Of a stretch of 64,000 nt of DNA, positions 25,124 through 34,623 are shown piece after piece. The notes under the pieces are model-generated. The model was not told the origin of the DNA. It saw nothing but the letters and a program-made list of their open reading frames with translations, and searched no databases. Both the position numbers and the translations under genes were made by a program. This stretch comes from Blastocatellia bacterium. GTDB lineage: Bacteria > Acidobacteriota > Blastocatellia > Chloracidobacteriales > Chloracidobacteriaceae. The stretch is from positions 1-64,000 of the forward strand of contig JAIBAN010000003.1 of assembly GCA_019695185.1 (NCBI GenBank), read 5' to 3'. Each line of letters opens with the position of its first letter. Within the stretch, counting starts at the first letter, position 1.

Positions 25124-26554
25124 ATGCGTATTCGAATTTCGCTCTTTTGGAAAATTCTCTTTTGGTTGGGTGTCAATCTGGTCGTGTTGGGCATTGCCTT
25201 GCCGGTGCTTTTCAATCTTCAGTTTCATCTGTCACCCAATGCCCGGCTGGCAGGTGATTATGGTGACCGGATTGATGCAGTGGCGCGCCTGATTGCGGCT
25301 GAAATCGAAGGGAAAAACCAAACTGAACGGGATGCGGTTTTGCAGCGGTACCGCGATGCCTACCGGGTTGAATTCTACCTCTATACCAATACCGGCATGA
25401 TTCTGGCCGGACCGGTGGACCCGCTGCCACCCAAAGTCATGCTTGAAATCAAACGCCCGGCCCCGGCTCCGCCGCCTCGCCCCCCACGCAATGGAGAACC
25501 GCCGCCAGCCCCGCGCCATCCTATTTTTACCGTCACCACAGCCGACCCGACTCGTTATTGGGTGGGGATTCGGATGCCCCTCGGTGACCCCAGCCAGGCC
25601 CCGCCGGTCCGCGCCACGTTGCTGGCTGCTTCGGAATCCATGTCAGGTCACGGGCTGTTTTTTGACCCCAAACCCTGGGCCATCATCATTGTGGTGGTGT
25701 TTGGGATTTCAGTTTTGGTCTGGCTGCCGTTTGTGCATGGCCTGACCCGTTCGATTCGACAAATGACGGCTGCCACAGAAGAAATAGCCGAGGAACGGTT
25801 TGCTGTGCGGGTGGACCAAAGCCGCTCAGACGAACTGGGTCGTCTGAGTGCCGCCATCAATCATCTGGCCGCCCGGTTGTCCGGGTTTGTCACCGGACAA
25901 AAACGATTTCTGGGCGACATTGCCCACGAATTGAATTCTCCCTTGGGGCGGATGCAGTTTGCCCTGGGTATTCTGGAACAGCGGGTGACTCCGGCTGACC
26001 GGGATTATGTGGCGGATGTGCAGGAAGAAGTCCAAACCATGTCACGGCTGGTCAGCGAATTGTTGACTTTTGCCAAAGCCGGAATTCGTTCGGCGGAACT
26101 CATTCTGGAACCGGTTTCACTGCACCCGTTGGCAGTTCGTACCGTGGCCCAGGAGGCAGCCGATACACAGACACCCGTGCATATCGAAATCGGAGATACT
26201 GTCACTGTTTTGGCCCAACCCGAACTGCTCGCCCGCGCCCTGGGAAATCTCATTCGCAATGCCCTCCGTTATGCCGGAGCCAGCGGCCCGATTTTTATTA
26301 CGGCAACCCAAACCGGCTCGCAGGTGCGGGTGGTTGTGCGGGACAACGGCCCCGGCGTCCCGGAATCCGAGGTCGGACGCCTGTTTGACCCGTTTTACCG
26401 GTTGGAACGTGACCGCGCCCGGCAGACCGGCGGAGCCGGGTTGGGGTTGGCCATCGTCAAGTCCTGTGTCGAAGCCTGTCGCGGCACCGTCACGGCCAAA
26501 AACCTTTCCCCATTTGGGTTTGAAGTGACCATCACGCTCCAGGCAGTGAAGTAA
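25124..26554 (+). CDS. Membrane sensor histidine kinase (CpxA-like)
   Basis: 476 residues. Two membrane segments (WKILFWLGVNLVVLGIALPVLF and AIIIVVVFGISVLVWLPFV) bracket a periplasmic domain containing a Pro-rich stretch (about 110-130, PAPAPPPRPPRNGEPPPAP). A HAMP domain follows, then the H-box FLGDIAHELNSPLGR with His268. The ATPase has an N-box with LIRNALRYA, VRDNGPGVP and GGAGLGLAIVKS. It autophosphorylates and passes the phosphate to the regulator encoded 7 bp upstream. The Pro-rich linker is unusual, and no accessory sensor gene is nearby. Confidence 0.93.
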   Translation: MRIRISLFWKILFWLGVNLVVLGIALPVLFNLQFHLSPNARLAGDYGDRIDAVARLIAAEIEGKNQTERDAVLQRYRDAYRVEFYLYTNTGMILAGPVDPLPPKVMLEIKRPAPAPPPRPPRNGEPPPAPRHPIFTVTTADPTRYWVGIRMPLGDPSQAPPVRATLLAASESMSGHGLFFDPKPWAIIIVVVFGISVLVWLPFVHGLTRSIRQMTAATEEIAEERFAVRVDQSRSDELGRLSAAINHLAARLSGFVTGQKRFLGDIAHELNSPLGRMQFALGILEQRVTPADRDYVADVQEEVQTMSRLVSELLTFAKAGIRSAELILEPVSLHPLAVRTVAQEAADTQTPVHIEIGDTVTVLAQPELLARALGNLIRNALRYAGASGPIFITATQTGSQVRVVVRDNGPGVPESEVGRLFDPFYRLERDRARQTGGAGLGLAIVKSCVEACRGTVTAKNLSPFGFEVTITLQAVK

Positions 26555-26776
26555 ATCAAGTGAACCCTTTTCTGCGGCAACTTCCTCTGTCGACAGCGTT
26601 TTGCGGCATCTGATACAAATCACCTTTCACACTTCGCACACCATCGAAAAAAGTTGGAGCTTGGATTTTCAGGCGGGTACACGGCAGAACTGCTGAAAAA
26701 CAGTCCTGTCTGATTGACGCCTGCAAGTACAACTCCGGCCTTTTCCTCAATTTCGAACTCCCATCAAGGAGCCGTC

Positions 26777-29700
26777 ATGCCAAGTTGTCACCTTCGTCGG
26801 ATTGTTTTTGGATTGTTGCTTGCCGGTGGATTCTTTTGGTACAGCACCCAGCTCGCGGCCCCGGTCCGGGCCCAGTCAAGCGCGGTCACCGGGGGAATTG
26901 TCGGACGGGTCACCGACATCCAGGGCGGAAGTCTGGGTGGAGCGGTCGTTTCAGCCCGTCACATTGACACCAACCTGAACCGTGAAATCCAGACCGACGA
27001 AGCCGGAGAGTTCCAGTTTTTGCAGCTTCCGCCCGGCAATTACGAAGTTAAAACTGCCGTGGACGGATTTGCGGCCCAAACCGTCAAACTCACCCTCACC
27101 ATTGGCACCACCGGTCTGGTGCGGTTTCGCCTGAATGCCGCCGGAGCCAGCGAAGTGATTGAGGTGCAGGGTAACCAAACCGAAAAAACCACTGAAAGCA
27201 GCACCGTTTTGACCCGCCGGCAGATTGACAGCCTGCCCATCAATCGGCGGAATTTTCTGGATTTCGCCCTGACCACGCCGCGTGCCACTGCGGACGGTCT
27301 GGGCGGGCAGGGAGTGTTGGCAACTTCGGGAATTTCCTTCAACGGTCAAAGTGCCCGCGCGAACAACATCTCGATTGACGGGCTGGACAACAACGACCGG
27401 GCGACCGGGGCTGTCCGGACCACCTTCAGCCAGGAGGCAGTGCAGGAATTCCAGGTGGTTTCCGACGGCTTTTCCGCTGAGTTCGGGCGAGCCACCGGCG
27501 GGATTCTCAACATTGTGACGCGCACCGGAACCAATGATTTTCACGGCAATCTCTTTTTCTTCAACCGCAACGACACCATCAGCGCCCGCGATGTCTTTAT
27601 CCGGGAAAAAGCACCCTTTACCCAAAACCAGTTTGGCGCAACGCTTGGAGGTCCCATCAGACCCAATCGGGTGTTCTTTTTCACTTCGTTTGAACGACTG
27701 ACCACGCAGCAAAACAATATCGTCACCATTCCGGAAGGGATTGAGCGCGCCGGAAATGCCGCCGGTTTCCGCATTCGCAACGGCCCCTCGCCGTTCTCAG
27801 TCGGAAAATCCGTCTTTCTGGCCCGCACCGACATGCAGCTCAGTGCCAATGACTCCCTGTGGGTGCGTTATAACAGTGGCTTTACCAACGACAGCGCCTA
27901 TGAGCCTTTTGGCGGATTTACCGCTCCTTCTGCCGGAGGTCGCCAGAAACTGACCGAAAACACAGTTGCCGTGGGAAACACCTATGTCAGCCTGGGGCAG
28001 AATCTGGTCCAGGAAACCCGGTTTCTCTACAGTTGGCGCGACCAAAGCATTTTGCCTTTTGACGGTGGCCCGGCGGCTCAGATTGATTCCGGAGCCGGTT
28101 CCGTCCGCGCCGGGCGGGCCAACCTGCTGCCCAACTTTCGGGACGAACAGATTGCCCACCTCATCCATAACCTGACCCTGGTTCGAGGTGCACATCAGTT
28201 GAAATTCGGTGGTGATTACCAGATGTTCCGGGGCCTTAGAACCAGTACGCCGATTTTGTTTGGCGGACTTTTCAACTTTGGCGGGCTGGGATTAAGCCGG
28301 ATTCTGCCCATCCCCAACCTGCCTGCGATTTCAGCAGAAGCCTGTCTGGACCCACAACGACGAACCCCGCAGGAACGTGAAGCCCTCAATCGCCTGTCCG
28401 TGCTGCTGCCGGAAATTTATCCAACCTTTCCGAAAAACATTCCGTTGGCGGATATTCCATTGCCGATTTCCTATCTGCAAGGATTTGGCAAACCGGTATT
28501 GAAATCAACCAGCACCTATTCGGTGGCGGCCTATGTTCAGGATGAATACAAGGCAAGGTCCAATCTGCTGCTCAAAGCCGGCCTGCGCTACGACCTGAAC
28601 CGCATTTTCGCCCAGCCGGACAACGCCGGAAACTTCAGCCCCCGCCTTGGTTTGGCCTGGCAGCCACAGCGGATTCCGCGACTGGCAGTCCGGGCCGGAT
28701 ATGGACTGTTTTTCGGCGGTTCGATTGCAGCCAACAATATTTCTTCGAAATTGCTCGAATCCGGGCAAATCGTGGTGCGCGGCATTCCCTTCCCGTTTTC
28801 CATCCTGCCGCTGATGCTGCCGAACGAACGTTTTCCGGAGTCGGAAATGCTACCCCAGGGGCTGCCGTTTATTGCCCAACTCGGAAATACCACCAGATTC
28901 CAGCCTGACTTGCGGAACAGCTATTCACAACAGGCCAACCTGACCCTGGGCTATGCCCTCACGGACTCGTTGACACTTTCGGCGGCTTACACCTATGTGC
29001 GCGGTATCAAACTCCAGTCGGTACGTGACATCAATCCGATTATCCGGTTTGAGCGGGATTTGGTCGTCAGCGCCATTACGGGCCGGGTGGACCCGACCCA
29101 GGGAACCGTCTATGAAATCGAATCAGCTTTTGACAGCTACTATCATGCCTTCACTTTGGCACTGGAAAAACGGCTGACCCGGCGGGCCAACTTCCTGGTT
29201 CATTACACGCTGTCCAAAACCATTGACAACGCCTCGGATATTTTCGTCGGCACGGTGGAGGTCGGAAACACGCTCCAGCCGGGACAGGAACGCGGGCTTT
29301 CCCTCCAGGATGCCCGGCAGCGGCTGACGGCCAGCGGGATTTGGAATCTGGATTACACCAACCATCCGCTGTTGCGTGGATTCCAGATTTCGGCCATTTT
29401 CAACGCCCGCACCGGGCCACCTTACAACCTGCTGGCAGGGATTGATTTGGATAACAGTGGTGATACTCCGACTGGGGACCGCCCGCCGGGATTGGGTCGC
29501 AATGTGGGCATTGCCCCCGGTTTTATCGCCCTCGATGTGCGCCTGTCCCGTTTGTGTCACATTGGCGAAAAAGTCCGTCTGGAAGCCCTGGCTGAAGGGT
29601 TCAATATCCTGAATCGAACCAACATCAGTGAATTGAACCGGGTCTTCCCTCCGGCAGTGCCGCTGCCGGGTCAGAATCCGACATTTCCGCTGCCGCCCAA

Positions 29701-29791
29701 AGACGGCAGCCGTTATTCGGCTCCGCCCAACCGCTACCGGAATGCCTATGCCCCGCGTCAGTTCCAGTTTGGCGTACGGATTACGTTCTAA
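26777..29791 (+). CDS. Oar-like TonB-dependent receptor with carboxypeptidase-regulatory domain
   Basis: 1004 residues from the ATG at 26777 (CAAGGAG upstream). A signal peptide ends near AAPVRAQS. A CarboxypepD_reg-like beta-sandwich follows (GGIVGRVTDIQGGSLGGAVV to LRFRLNAAG, about 35-130). The plug has TVLTRRQIDSLPINRRNF, FNGQSARANNISIDGLDNND and EFGRATGGILNIVTRTGTNDFHGN. A 22-strand-type barrel ends in FQFGVRITF, with the terminal Phe needed for BAM recognition. Such proteins are abundant in Acidobacteriota and are thought to import large organic ligands or take part in surface functions. It follows the two-component pair by 222 bp, so regulation by that system is possible. Confidence 0.92.
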   Translation: MPSCHLRRIVFGLLLAGGFFWYSTQLAAPVRAQSSAVTGGIVGRVTDIQGGSLGGAVVSARHIDTNLNREIQTDEAGEFQFLQLPPGNYEVKTAVDGFAAQTVKLTLTIGTTGLVRFRLNAAGASEVIEVQGNQTEKTTESSTVLTRRQIDSLPINRRNFLDFALTTPRATADGLGGQGVLATSGISFNGQSARANNISIDGLDNNDRATGAVRTTFSQEAVQEFQVVSDGFSAEFGRATGGILNIVTRTGTNDFHGNLFFFNRNDTISARDVFIREKAPFTQNQFGATLGGPIRPNRVFFFTSFERLTTQQNNIVTIPEGIERAGNAAGFRIRNGPSPFSVGKSVFLARTDMQLSANDSLWVRYNSGFTNDSAYEPFGGFTAPSAGGRQKLTENTVAVGNTYVSLGQNLVQETRFLYSWRDQSILPFDGGPAAQIDSGAGSVRAGRANLLPNFRDEQIAHLIHNLTLVRGAHQLKFGGDYQMFRGLRTSTPILFGGLFNFGGLGLSRILPIPNLPAISAEACLDPQRRTPQEREALNRLSVLLPEIYPTFPKNIPLADIPLPISYLQGFGKPVLKSTSTYSVAAYVQDEYKARSNLLLKAGLRYDLNRIFAQPDNAGNFSPRLGLAWQPQRIPRLAVRAGYGLFFGGSIAANNISSKLLESGQIVVRGIPFPFSILPLMLPNERFPESEMLPQGLPFIAQLGNTTRFQPDLRNSYSQQANLTLGYALTDSLTLSAAYTYVRGIKLQSVRDINPIIRFERDLVVSAITGRVDPTQGTVYEIESAFDSYYHAFTLALEKRLTRRANFLVHYTLSKTIDNASDIFVGTVEVGNTLQPGQERGLSLQDARQRLTASGIWNLDYTNHPLLRGFQISAIFNARTGPPYNLLAGIDLDNSGDTPTGDRPPGLGRNVGIAPGFIALDVRLSRLCHIGEKVRLEALAEGFNILNRTNISELNRVFPPAVPLPGQNPTFPLPPKDGSRYSAPPNRYRNAYAPRQFQFGVRITF

Positions 29792-29892
29792 AAGGTCAAA
29801 TTTTTACAATACGGATTTCCTGCGTCTGCATAAACTGAACGCCTCAGACGTGCTCGACCACTTTTGTTTTGAAATCCGAAGGAGTGCAGAAC

Positions 29893-30336
29893 ATGACGCA
29901 ACCCGTAAAACCAATTCCCGACGGCTACCACATGGTTACGCCGTACCTTACCGTTCCCGATGCCGAAGCCACCATTGCTTTCCTGCAAAATGCTTTTGGG
30001 GCTGAGGTTACGTTCCGCATGAATGGCGCGGATGGCACCGCCCAGCATGTTGAACTGCGAATGCGCGACTCCATGCTGATGCTTTCCCAGGCACGGGGTG
30101 AATGGAGTCCCCTGCCAGCCTCGTTTTATCTTTATGTGACGGATGTGGATGCCGTTTACCGGCAGGCACTGACAGCAGGAGCGCAGTCCATTGCCGAGCC
30201 GGTCAATCAGTTTTACGGCGACCGGAGCGGTGGGGTCAAAGACAGTGCCGGAAATTCCTGGTGGATTGCGACCCACGTCGAGGATGTGGACATGGAAGAA
30301 ATGGAGCGACGGGCCCAGGCCGCAGGAAAAGTGTAA
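29893..30336 (+). CDS. VOC (glyoxalase/PhnB-like) family protein
   Basis: 147 residues from the ATG at 29893 (GGAG 8 bases upstream). One vicinal-oxygen-chelate fold of two beta-alpha-beta-beta-beta modules: TPYLTVPDAEATIAFLQNAFGAEVTFRM and FYLYVTDVDAVYRQALTAGAQ. The closing element DRSGGVKDSAGNSWWIATHVEDV is typical of the PhnB-like branch, whose members often keep few metal ligands. Substrate is unknown. The gene ends in a charged helix (DMEEMERRAQAAGKV). Confidence 0.88.
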   Translation: MTQPVKPIPDGYHMVTPYLTVPDAEATIAFLQNAFGAEVTFRMNGADGTAQHVELRMRDSMLMLSQARGEWSPLPASFYLYVTDVDAVYRQALTAGAQSIAEPVNQFYGDRSGGVKDSAGNSWWIATHVEDVDMEEMERRAQAAGKV

Positions 30337-30357
30337 CTGTGAGTGGTAAACGATAAA

Positions 30358-30396
30358 TGGTGAATGGAATGGTTGAATCAACCATTCCATTCACCA
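30358..30396. terminator. 39-bp perfect palindrome between convergent genes
   Basis: The arms TGGTGAATGGAATGGTTGA (30358-30376) and the exact complement (30378-30396) flank a single central A. It lies between the VOC gene and the convergent VIT-vWA gene. An RNA copy would form a 19-bp stem from either strand. There is no strong T-run, so it may block readthrough or protect 3' ends rather than be a classical intrinsic terminator. Confidence 0.55.
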
Positions 30397-30417
30397 TTCA
30401 CCAATTTCCAATATTGT

Positions 30418-33006
30418 TTAGAGCATGGGGGCAATGTAGCGAACTGCCTTCAACTCGGCCAAAGCCTCCAGTTTCTCGATGGCAATCCGCCCGACCACCA
30501 GTTTGGCGGTTTTGGTTTCGGCCACCACCTCAAATCCAAGTTTCTTCAAGGCATCCATTGTTTCCGGTGTCAGGTCAGCCAGCCGGACCTGAATTTCAGC
30601 CTTGCCGTTTTTGACGAAACTGGCTTCTTCAGCAGTCGGAGTGGTCACTTTTTTCTTGAGACGTTCGACGATGGCAGCCACCGAAGCGTGAAATTTCGTC
30701 GTTGTGGTTTTGGTTACGTCTTTGGGTTGATTGACCGGGCCATTCGAATCGGTTCCATCCAGCAATACATTGGTTGAGCTTGCCCGTTGTCCGTTGATGG
30801 CCACCGTCTTGGAATCGGTAGCGGATTTTGTGACTGGCTGGACTGCCCCCGCCGAAGCCGGTTTGGCTGGGTCCACTTTTCTCTTTTGACCTGAATGGTG
30901 GGGAGTTGACGGTAATTCTTGGATTTGTCGCTCCGTAACTGTATTGCTCAATTGTGCGTTTCCACCGCTGCCGTTTCCAATCAGGCCAGGCGTCAAGGTT
31001 ATCAGTTGCAATGATTGCCGCCCATTGACTGGTGTTTCTTCATTTTCATCACCGGGAAGAACTTTTTGGCTGACACCTTCAGGAAGCTCGACCGGCACAT
31101 CCACCTTGCGCGGCGTGCCGCCGTCGGTGATGACGAGTTCCTCCACCGCCACAAACGAGGTGAACTGCGTCAGCAACCCGTATTCCAACCCCATCTGCGT
31201 TATCGTTTCCTGCACGTTTCCCTTCATGGCGTGCTGCTGCGCTCCGCCGGGGTCCTGGTTCATGAGGTCGTCAATCCGCGCCCGCGCCCAGAGTTTCGCC
31301 AGTACGTCGTGCTGCGGTTCGCGTTCCGGCAGTCCAAGCTGGATGTCGCGGGTCATTTCCCGCCCGAACATTTTCCCCCGCAGCCGCGCCACTCCTGCGC
31401 CCTTGCCCGTGTAGCGTCCGAAAATCACCACCGGCTTGGCGCTGAAGAGGTCCGGGATTCGCTTCGGATAGACATCCGCCACCGGCAGCCCGCTCCAGTC
31501 CACGCTGATGTCGGTCAGGAGCGGGTTGCGCACCCGTTCGTGAAACCGGCGGGCGGCGGCGGAACCGTCATCCGTCAGGCTCACAAATTCCGCCTCGCCC
31601 CGGCCTGCTTCCGCCATTTTTTCCAGCAGGAAGCGGTTGACCGAACTCCCAATCCCAAAGGAAAACACCCGCGCATTCGGATGTTTCTGAATTTCGCCAA
31701 TGATTTCGAGGTCGTTGCCCACATACCCGTCGGTCATAAAACAGACAATCCGAAGGTGGCCCTGGGCGTCCGAGGGGTCGAGTGCCGCCCGGATGGCCTT
31801 CATCATTTCAGTCCCGCCCCCGCCGCTGCGGGATTTGAGAAACTCCTGGGCTTTGGCCAGATTGGCCGCCGTGGCCGGCACCGGTTGCGGAAAGAGAATA
31901 TGGGTGTCGCCGGCAAAGGTAATCAGGTTGAAGGTATCCTGCGGATAGAGCCCCTCCAGCGCCAGCTTCATGCATTCCTTGGCTTTTTCAATCGGAAAGC
32001 CGTCCATCGAGCCCGACGTGTCGAGCACAAACACCAGTTCCTTGGGGTTCACGTCCGGAGCCCGGACCACCTGCGGCGGTTGCAAAATCATGGTGAAAAA
32101 ACCACCCTGCCCGCCCCGGTGGAGCAGCACCGCATCCTCGATTTTTCCACCCGCCACATCATAGCGAAGGATGAAATCGCGGTTCGGAATGTCGGCCAGG
32201 TCGCGCAACCGCACCGTGGCCTGCCGGGGACTGGCGCTTTCGCTCAGAATCTCATGCGTGGTGGAGCGAATGCCCGTCAGCGGCACCCCGGCGTCAAGCG
32301 TGATTTCCAGCGAAATGTCATGGCCGGCCCGCGTTCCGGCGGCTGCCACCGGCGGCGCAATCCGGCTCGCATCGGGCACCTGGGTCGTGTCCGGCGTCTT
32401 CCGCTGGGCGCTGCTCCCGGTCGGAGTGCCGGGGTTGTAGCGCGGCCCGACCACCATCGGAAACACGAATTCATAGGTGCCCGCTTCATATTTGAGCGTC
32501 TCGACATAGCTGATTTGTATCGAAACCGCCTCGTTCGGCAGGATGTTGGCCACCGCCTGGGTGAAGATGTTGGGCCGCTCCTGGTCCAGCAACGCTGCCG
32601 CCTGCCCCGCGTTTTTGGCCGCTTCATAGATGGCCTGGGCTTCCTCCCGCCGTTTGATTTTGCCCTGCACCACCCGTTCCCCGATGCGCATCGTCATCCG
32701 GTCCACCGCCGCGTTGTGCGGCAGCGGGAAGGTATAAACGGCTTCAATTTTTTCGGCAAAGGGATTGACGAATTCCTGGGTGACGGTCACCCGCGACAGA
32801 AAGCCGCTGATTTCCGCTTTGACATCCGTGTGTTTGAGCGGGCAGGGCCGCACCGCTCCCTTGCCATCGGTACTGAGCAACGCTCCCGAAGCAATCTGGG
32901 GGCCTGCCGCCACTGTGCTGGCTTGGCCCGATTGAGTTTGTACAGCCAATAAAATCGCCCAGGTCAGAAATGACAGGGCAAAAAATGAAAAGACTCCGCG
33001 ACGCAT
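30418..33006 (-). CDS. Secreted VIT and von Willebrand A domain protein with TonB-plug-like insert
   Basis: 862 residues. A signal peptide is followed by a VIT domain (about 55-185; VTVTQEFVNPFAEKIEAVYTF, GKIKRREEAQAIYEAAKNAG). A vWA domain carries the intact MIDAS DTSGS (329-333) with MTDGYVGND further on. Around residues 668-757 the sequence changes character: LITLTPGLIGN, TVTERQIQELPS and INGQRASSTNVLLDGTDSNG closely match plug-domain segments of Oar-type TonB receptors, such as the one at 26777. The protein ends in an alpha/beta module (LADLTPETMDALKKLGFEVV). VIT-vWA proteins are probable metal-dependent adhesion or assembly proteins; the plug-like insert is unusual. Confidence 0.85.
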   Translation of the reverse strand: MRRGVFSFFALSFLTWAILLAVQTQSGQASTVAAGPQIASGALLSTDGKGAVRPCPLKHTDVKAEISGFLSRVTVTQEFVNPFAEKIEAVYTFPLPHNAAVDRMTMRIGERVVQGKIKRREEAQAIYEAAKNAGQAAALLDQERPNIFTQAVANILPNEAVSIQISYVETLKYEAGTYEFVFPMVVGPRYNPGTPTGSSAQRKTPDTTQVPDASRIAPPVAAAGTRAGHDISLEITLDAGVPLTGIRSTTHEILSESASPRQATVRLRDLADIPNRDFILRYDVAGGKIEDAVLLHRGGQGGFFTMILQPPQVVRAPDVNPKELVFVLDTSGSMDGFPIEKAKECMKLALEGLYPQDTFNLITFAGDTHILFPQPVPATAANLAKAQEFLKSRSGGGGTEMMKAIRAALDPSDAQGHLRIVCFMTDGYVGNDLEIIGEIQKHPNARVFSFGIGSSVNRFLLEKMAEAGRGEAEFVSLTDDGSAAARRFHERVRNPLLTDISVDWSGLPVADVYPKRIPDLFSAKPVVIFGRYTGKGAGVARLRGKMFGREMTRDIQLGLPEREPQHDVLAKLWARARIDDLMNQDPGGAQQHAMKGNVQETITQMGLEYGLLTQFTSFVAVEELVITDGGTPRKVDVPVELPEGVSQKVLPGDENEETPVNGRQSLQLITLTPGLIGNGSGGNAQLSNTVTERQIQELPSTPHHSGQKRKVDPAKPASAGAVQPVTKSATDSKTVAINGQRASSTNVLLDGTDSNGPVNQPKDVTKTTTTKFHASVAAIVERLKKKVTTPTAEEASFVKNGKAEIQVRLADLTPETMDALKKLGFEVVAETKTAKLVVGRIAIEKLEALAELKAVRYIAPML

Positions 33007-33086
33007 AAATCATTCTCACTTTGGTAGGACTGGATTGCTGGTGTGGTTCCATAGTCGCTACCAAACAAGAATGGTTCCCATAAAAA

Positions 33087-33119
33087 AAGGACTGAGGACT
33101 GAGGACTGGGGACTGAGGA
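33087..33119. repeat. Single-sided GGACTGA heptamers
   Basis: About four GGACTGA units (one degenerate, GGGGACTGA) lie upstream of the VIT-vWA gene. No reverse-complement arm is seen here, unlike most other copies. Confidence 0.75.
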
Positions 33120-33139
33120 ATGGCAGGATTCAGATGGGT

Positions 33140-33664
33140 TTATGGTCCATGCACACAAACTTCCATCTTGCGGGGAATGTAATTGGCGGCAATAAACTGG
33201 AAGTCCGGGTCTTGTTCGACCAAGGCAAAAAAGGCTTCCAGGGTTAAGTCATTTCGACGGATAGATTTTCCGGCGACTTCATCCCGGTCTTCGGTGGCGT
33301 TGTAAGTAAACCTACACTCTACGTCTGTCATTCCAGAATATTGTGCTTCGAGTTTTTCATCTTCAAAGAGGTCAACAAATTGGTAATAGATAAGTGTTCG
33401 CCTGAAAATGACCTGCAACTCAGGCAGTGTTCTGTACTCAGGGAAGTATGTTTCAAATCCAAAATCTTCTTCATACCAATTACCCCCCACTTCCAACCTT
33501 GCAAAATCAAGCCGCCGGTTTCCCACCTGAACGGTGCAAAATTTCTTGAAAACCTCCCAAACCGGTTGCAGACTTGTCTGGTCCGGATTGATATTGGCCG
33601 CTTCCAGCATCCGTTCCAGGTACTCACCGGCGGCTTGAGGGTCAGGCAGTTTCGGGTCTTTCAT
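33140..33664 (-). CDS. Hypothetical protein
   Basis: 174 residues, acidic, with no signal peptide or membrane segment. It contains repeated aromatic/acidic stretches (NWYEEDFGFETYFPEYRTLPEL, ALVEQDPDFQFIAANYIPRK). I do not recognise a family. It begins 2 bp after the stop of the gene upstream on the same strand, so the two form an operon. Confidence 0.6.
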   Translation of the reverse strand: MKDPKLPDPQAAGEYLERMLEAANINPDQTSLQPVWEVFKKFCTVQVGNRRLDFARLEVGGNWYEEDFGFETYFPEYRTLPELQVIFRRTLIYYQFVDLFEDEKLEAQYSGMTDVECRFTYNATEDRDEVAGKSIRRNDLTLEAFFALVEQDPDFQFIAANYIPRKMEVCVHGP

Positions 33665-33666
33665 CC

Positions 33667-34521
33667 CTACTTTTCTCCTACCACTTTGTAAATTTCCTCT
33701 TGGTCAAGTGAAGCAATGATTTCCCTGAGTTTCCCAAGTGACGGGGTAAATGAATCCTCGGCAAACAGCTCAAGAGTCTTGGCACCTTCCTTGAGATAGG
33801 TCAACTCATCATCAATCCGGCCAATATCACTGGTCGAATCAATTCCCTGCGGTAAAAGCGGGTGGGTCACGGCAAAACGGGCTGCGACATAATAGGCCCC
33901 GTCTTTGGTCAACCCTTGGAAACAATAGGTCAGTTCTTCATTATTGAGCGGGTTGAGATACATTTCCTGGCTGTATTGAGTCAGGTAAAAGACCCCTTCC
34001 ACATCCTTGAAATCAACATACCGGGCTTTGCTGATAAATGACTTTCCGGCGTTGTTAAAAGGCAGTTCATAGGTAAGTTGCTGCCTATCGAAAGGGAATG
34101 ATTTCCGCGCCAGCAATTTTCGCATTTGTTGTGCTGAACCATAGGTGGTTGGGTATGTGGTGGCAAAATCAGGCGCGGTCAGGTCGGTCAACGGAATAAA
34201 AGCAATAAAACTGTAGGCCGGAAAATAATACCTCGGCCCGCTGTCGAAGCCCGGCAGTGGGCGTTTGTCCTCCAAACTGAAAACAATATGGGCCGGTGTA
34301 TCAGCCGGAAAACCACCGGCATCAAGCACGGTCGTTCTGGACCTCGGATGTCGTTCAACCATACCATAATCGTTGGGGTCAAACCGGAAGGGTACATCCA
34401 GCACTTTGGCTGGTTTGATGCGGACATGTTCAACTTCCGGCTGAGGCAGGTTGAACCAGGAAGAGAAAAACAGAAGCAGTGCTGCCACAAAAGGCAAAAG
34501 TGAATAGCCCATCATAGACAA
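33667..34521 (-). CDS. Hypothetical membrane-anchored or secreted protein
   Basis: 284 residues. An N-terminal hydrophobic segment (LLPFVAALLLFFSSWF) acts as a signal peptide or anchor; the rest is a soluble, mixed-charge domain with many aromatics (RYYFPAYSFIAFIPLTDL, YLTQYSQEMYLNPLNNEE). No known domain is recognised. It is the first gene of a two-gene minus-strand operon and is divergent from the secreted protein gene at 34624, with a roughly 100-bp shared promoter region. Confidence 0.6.
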   Translation of the reverse strand: MSMMGYSLLPFVAALLLFFSSWFNLPQPEVEHVRIKPAKVLDVPFRFDPNDYGMVERHPRSRTTVLDAGGFPADTPAHIVFSLEDKRPLPGFDSGPRYYFPAYSFIAFIPLTDLTAPDFATTYPTTYGSAQQMRKLLARKSFPFDRQQLTYELPFNNAGKSFISKARYVDFKDVEGVFYLTQYSQEMYLNPLNNEELTYCFQGLTKDGAYYVAARFAVTHPLLPQGIDSTSDIGRIDDELTYLKEGAKTLELFAEDSFTPSLGKLREIIASLDQEEIYKVVGEK

Positions 34522-34623
34522 ATCTCGCGTTTCATGAGTTTCCCGGCTGTTTTGTCTGCTTGCCCGGAAAAACAGGGTGAGGCATTTTCAGCACCTAAAT
34601 TTATTCAAGGAAGGATACTTGTT

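Noticed and set aside
26555-26776. A gene between the histidine kinase and the TonB receptor
   Set aside because: There is no frame with a start signal; only the upstream region of the receptor is seen.
31015-32952. A 645-residue open frame on the plus strand, antisense to the VIT-vWA gene
   Set aside because: It lies wholly inside a convincing minus-strand gene with a signal peptide and MIDAS motif. The antisense product is His/Arg-rich with no domain, as expected from codon bias.
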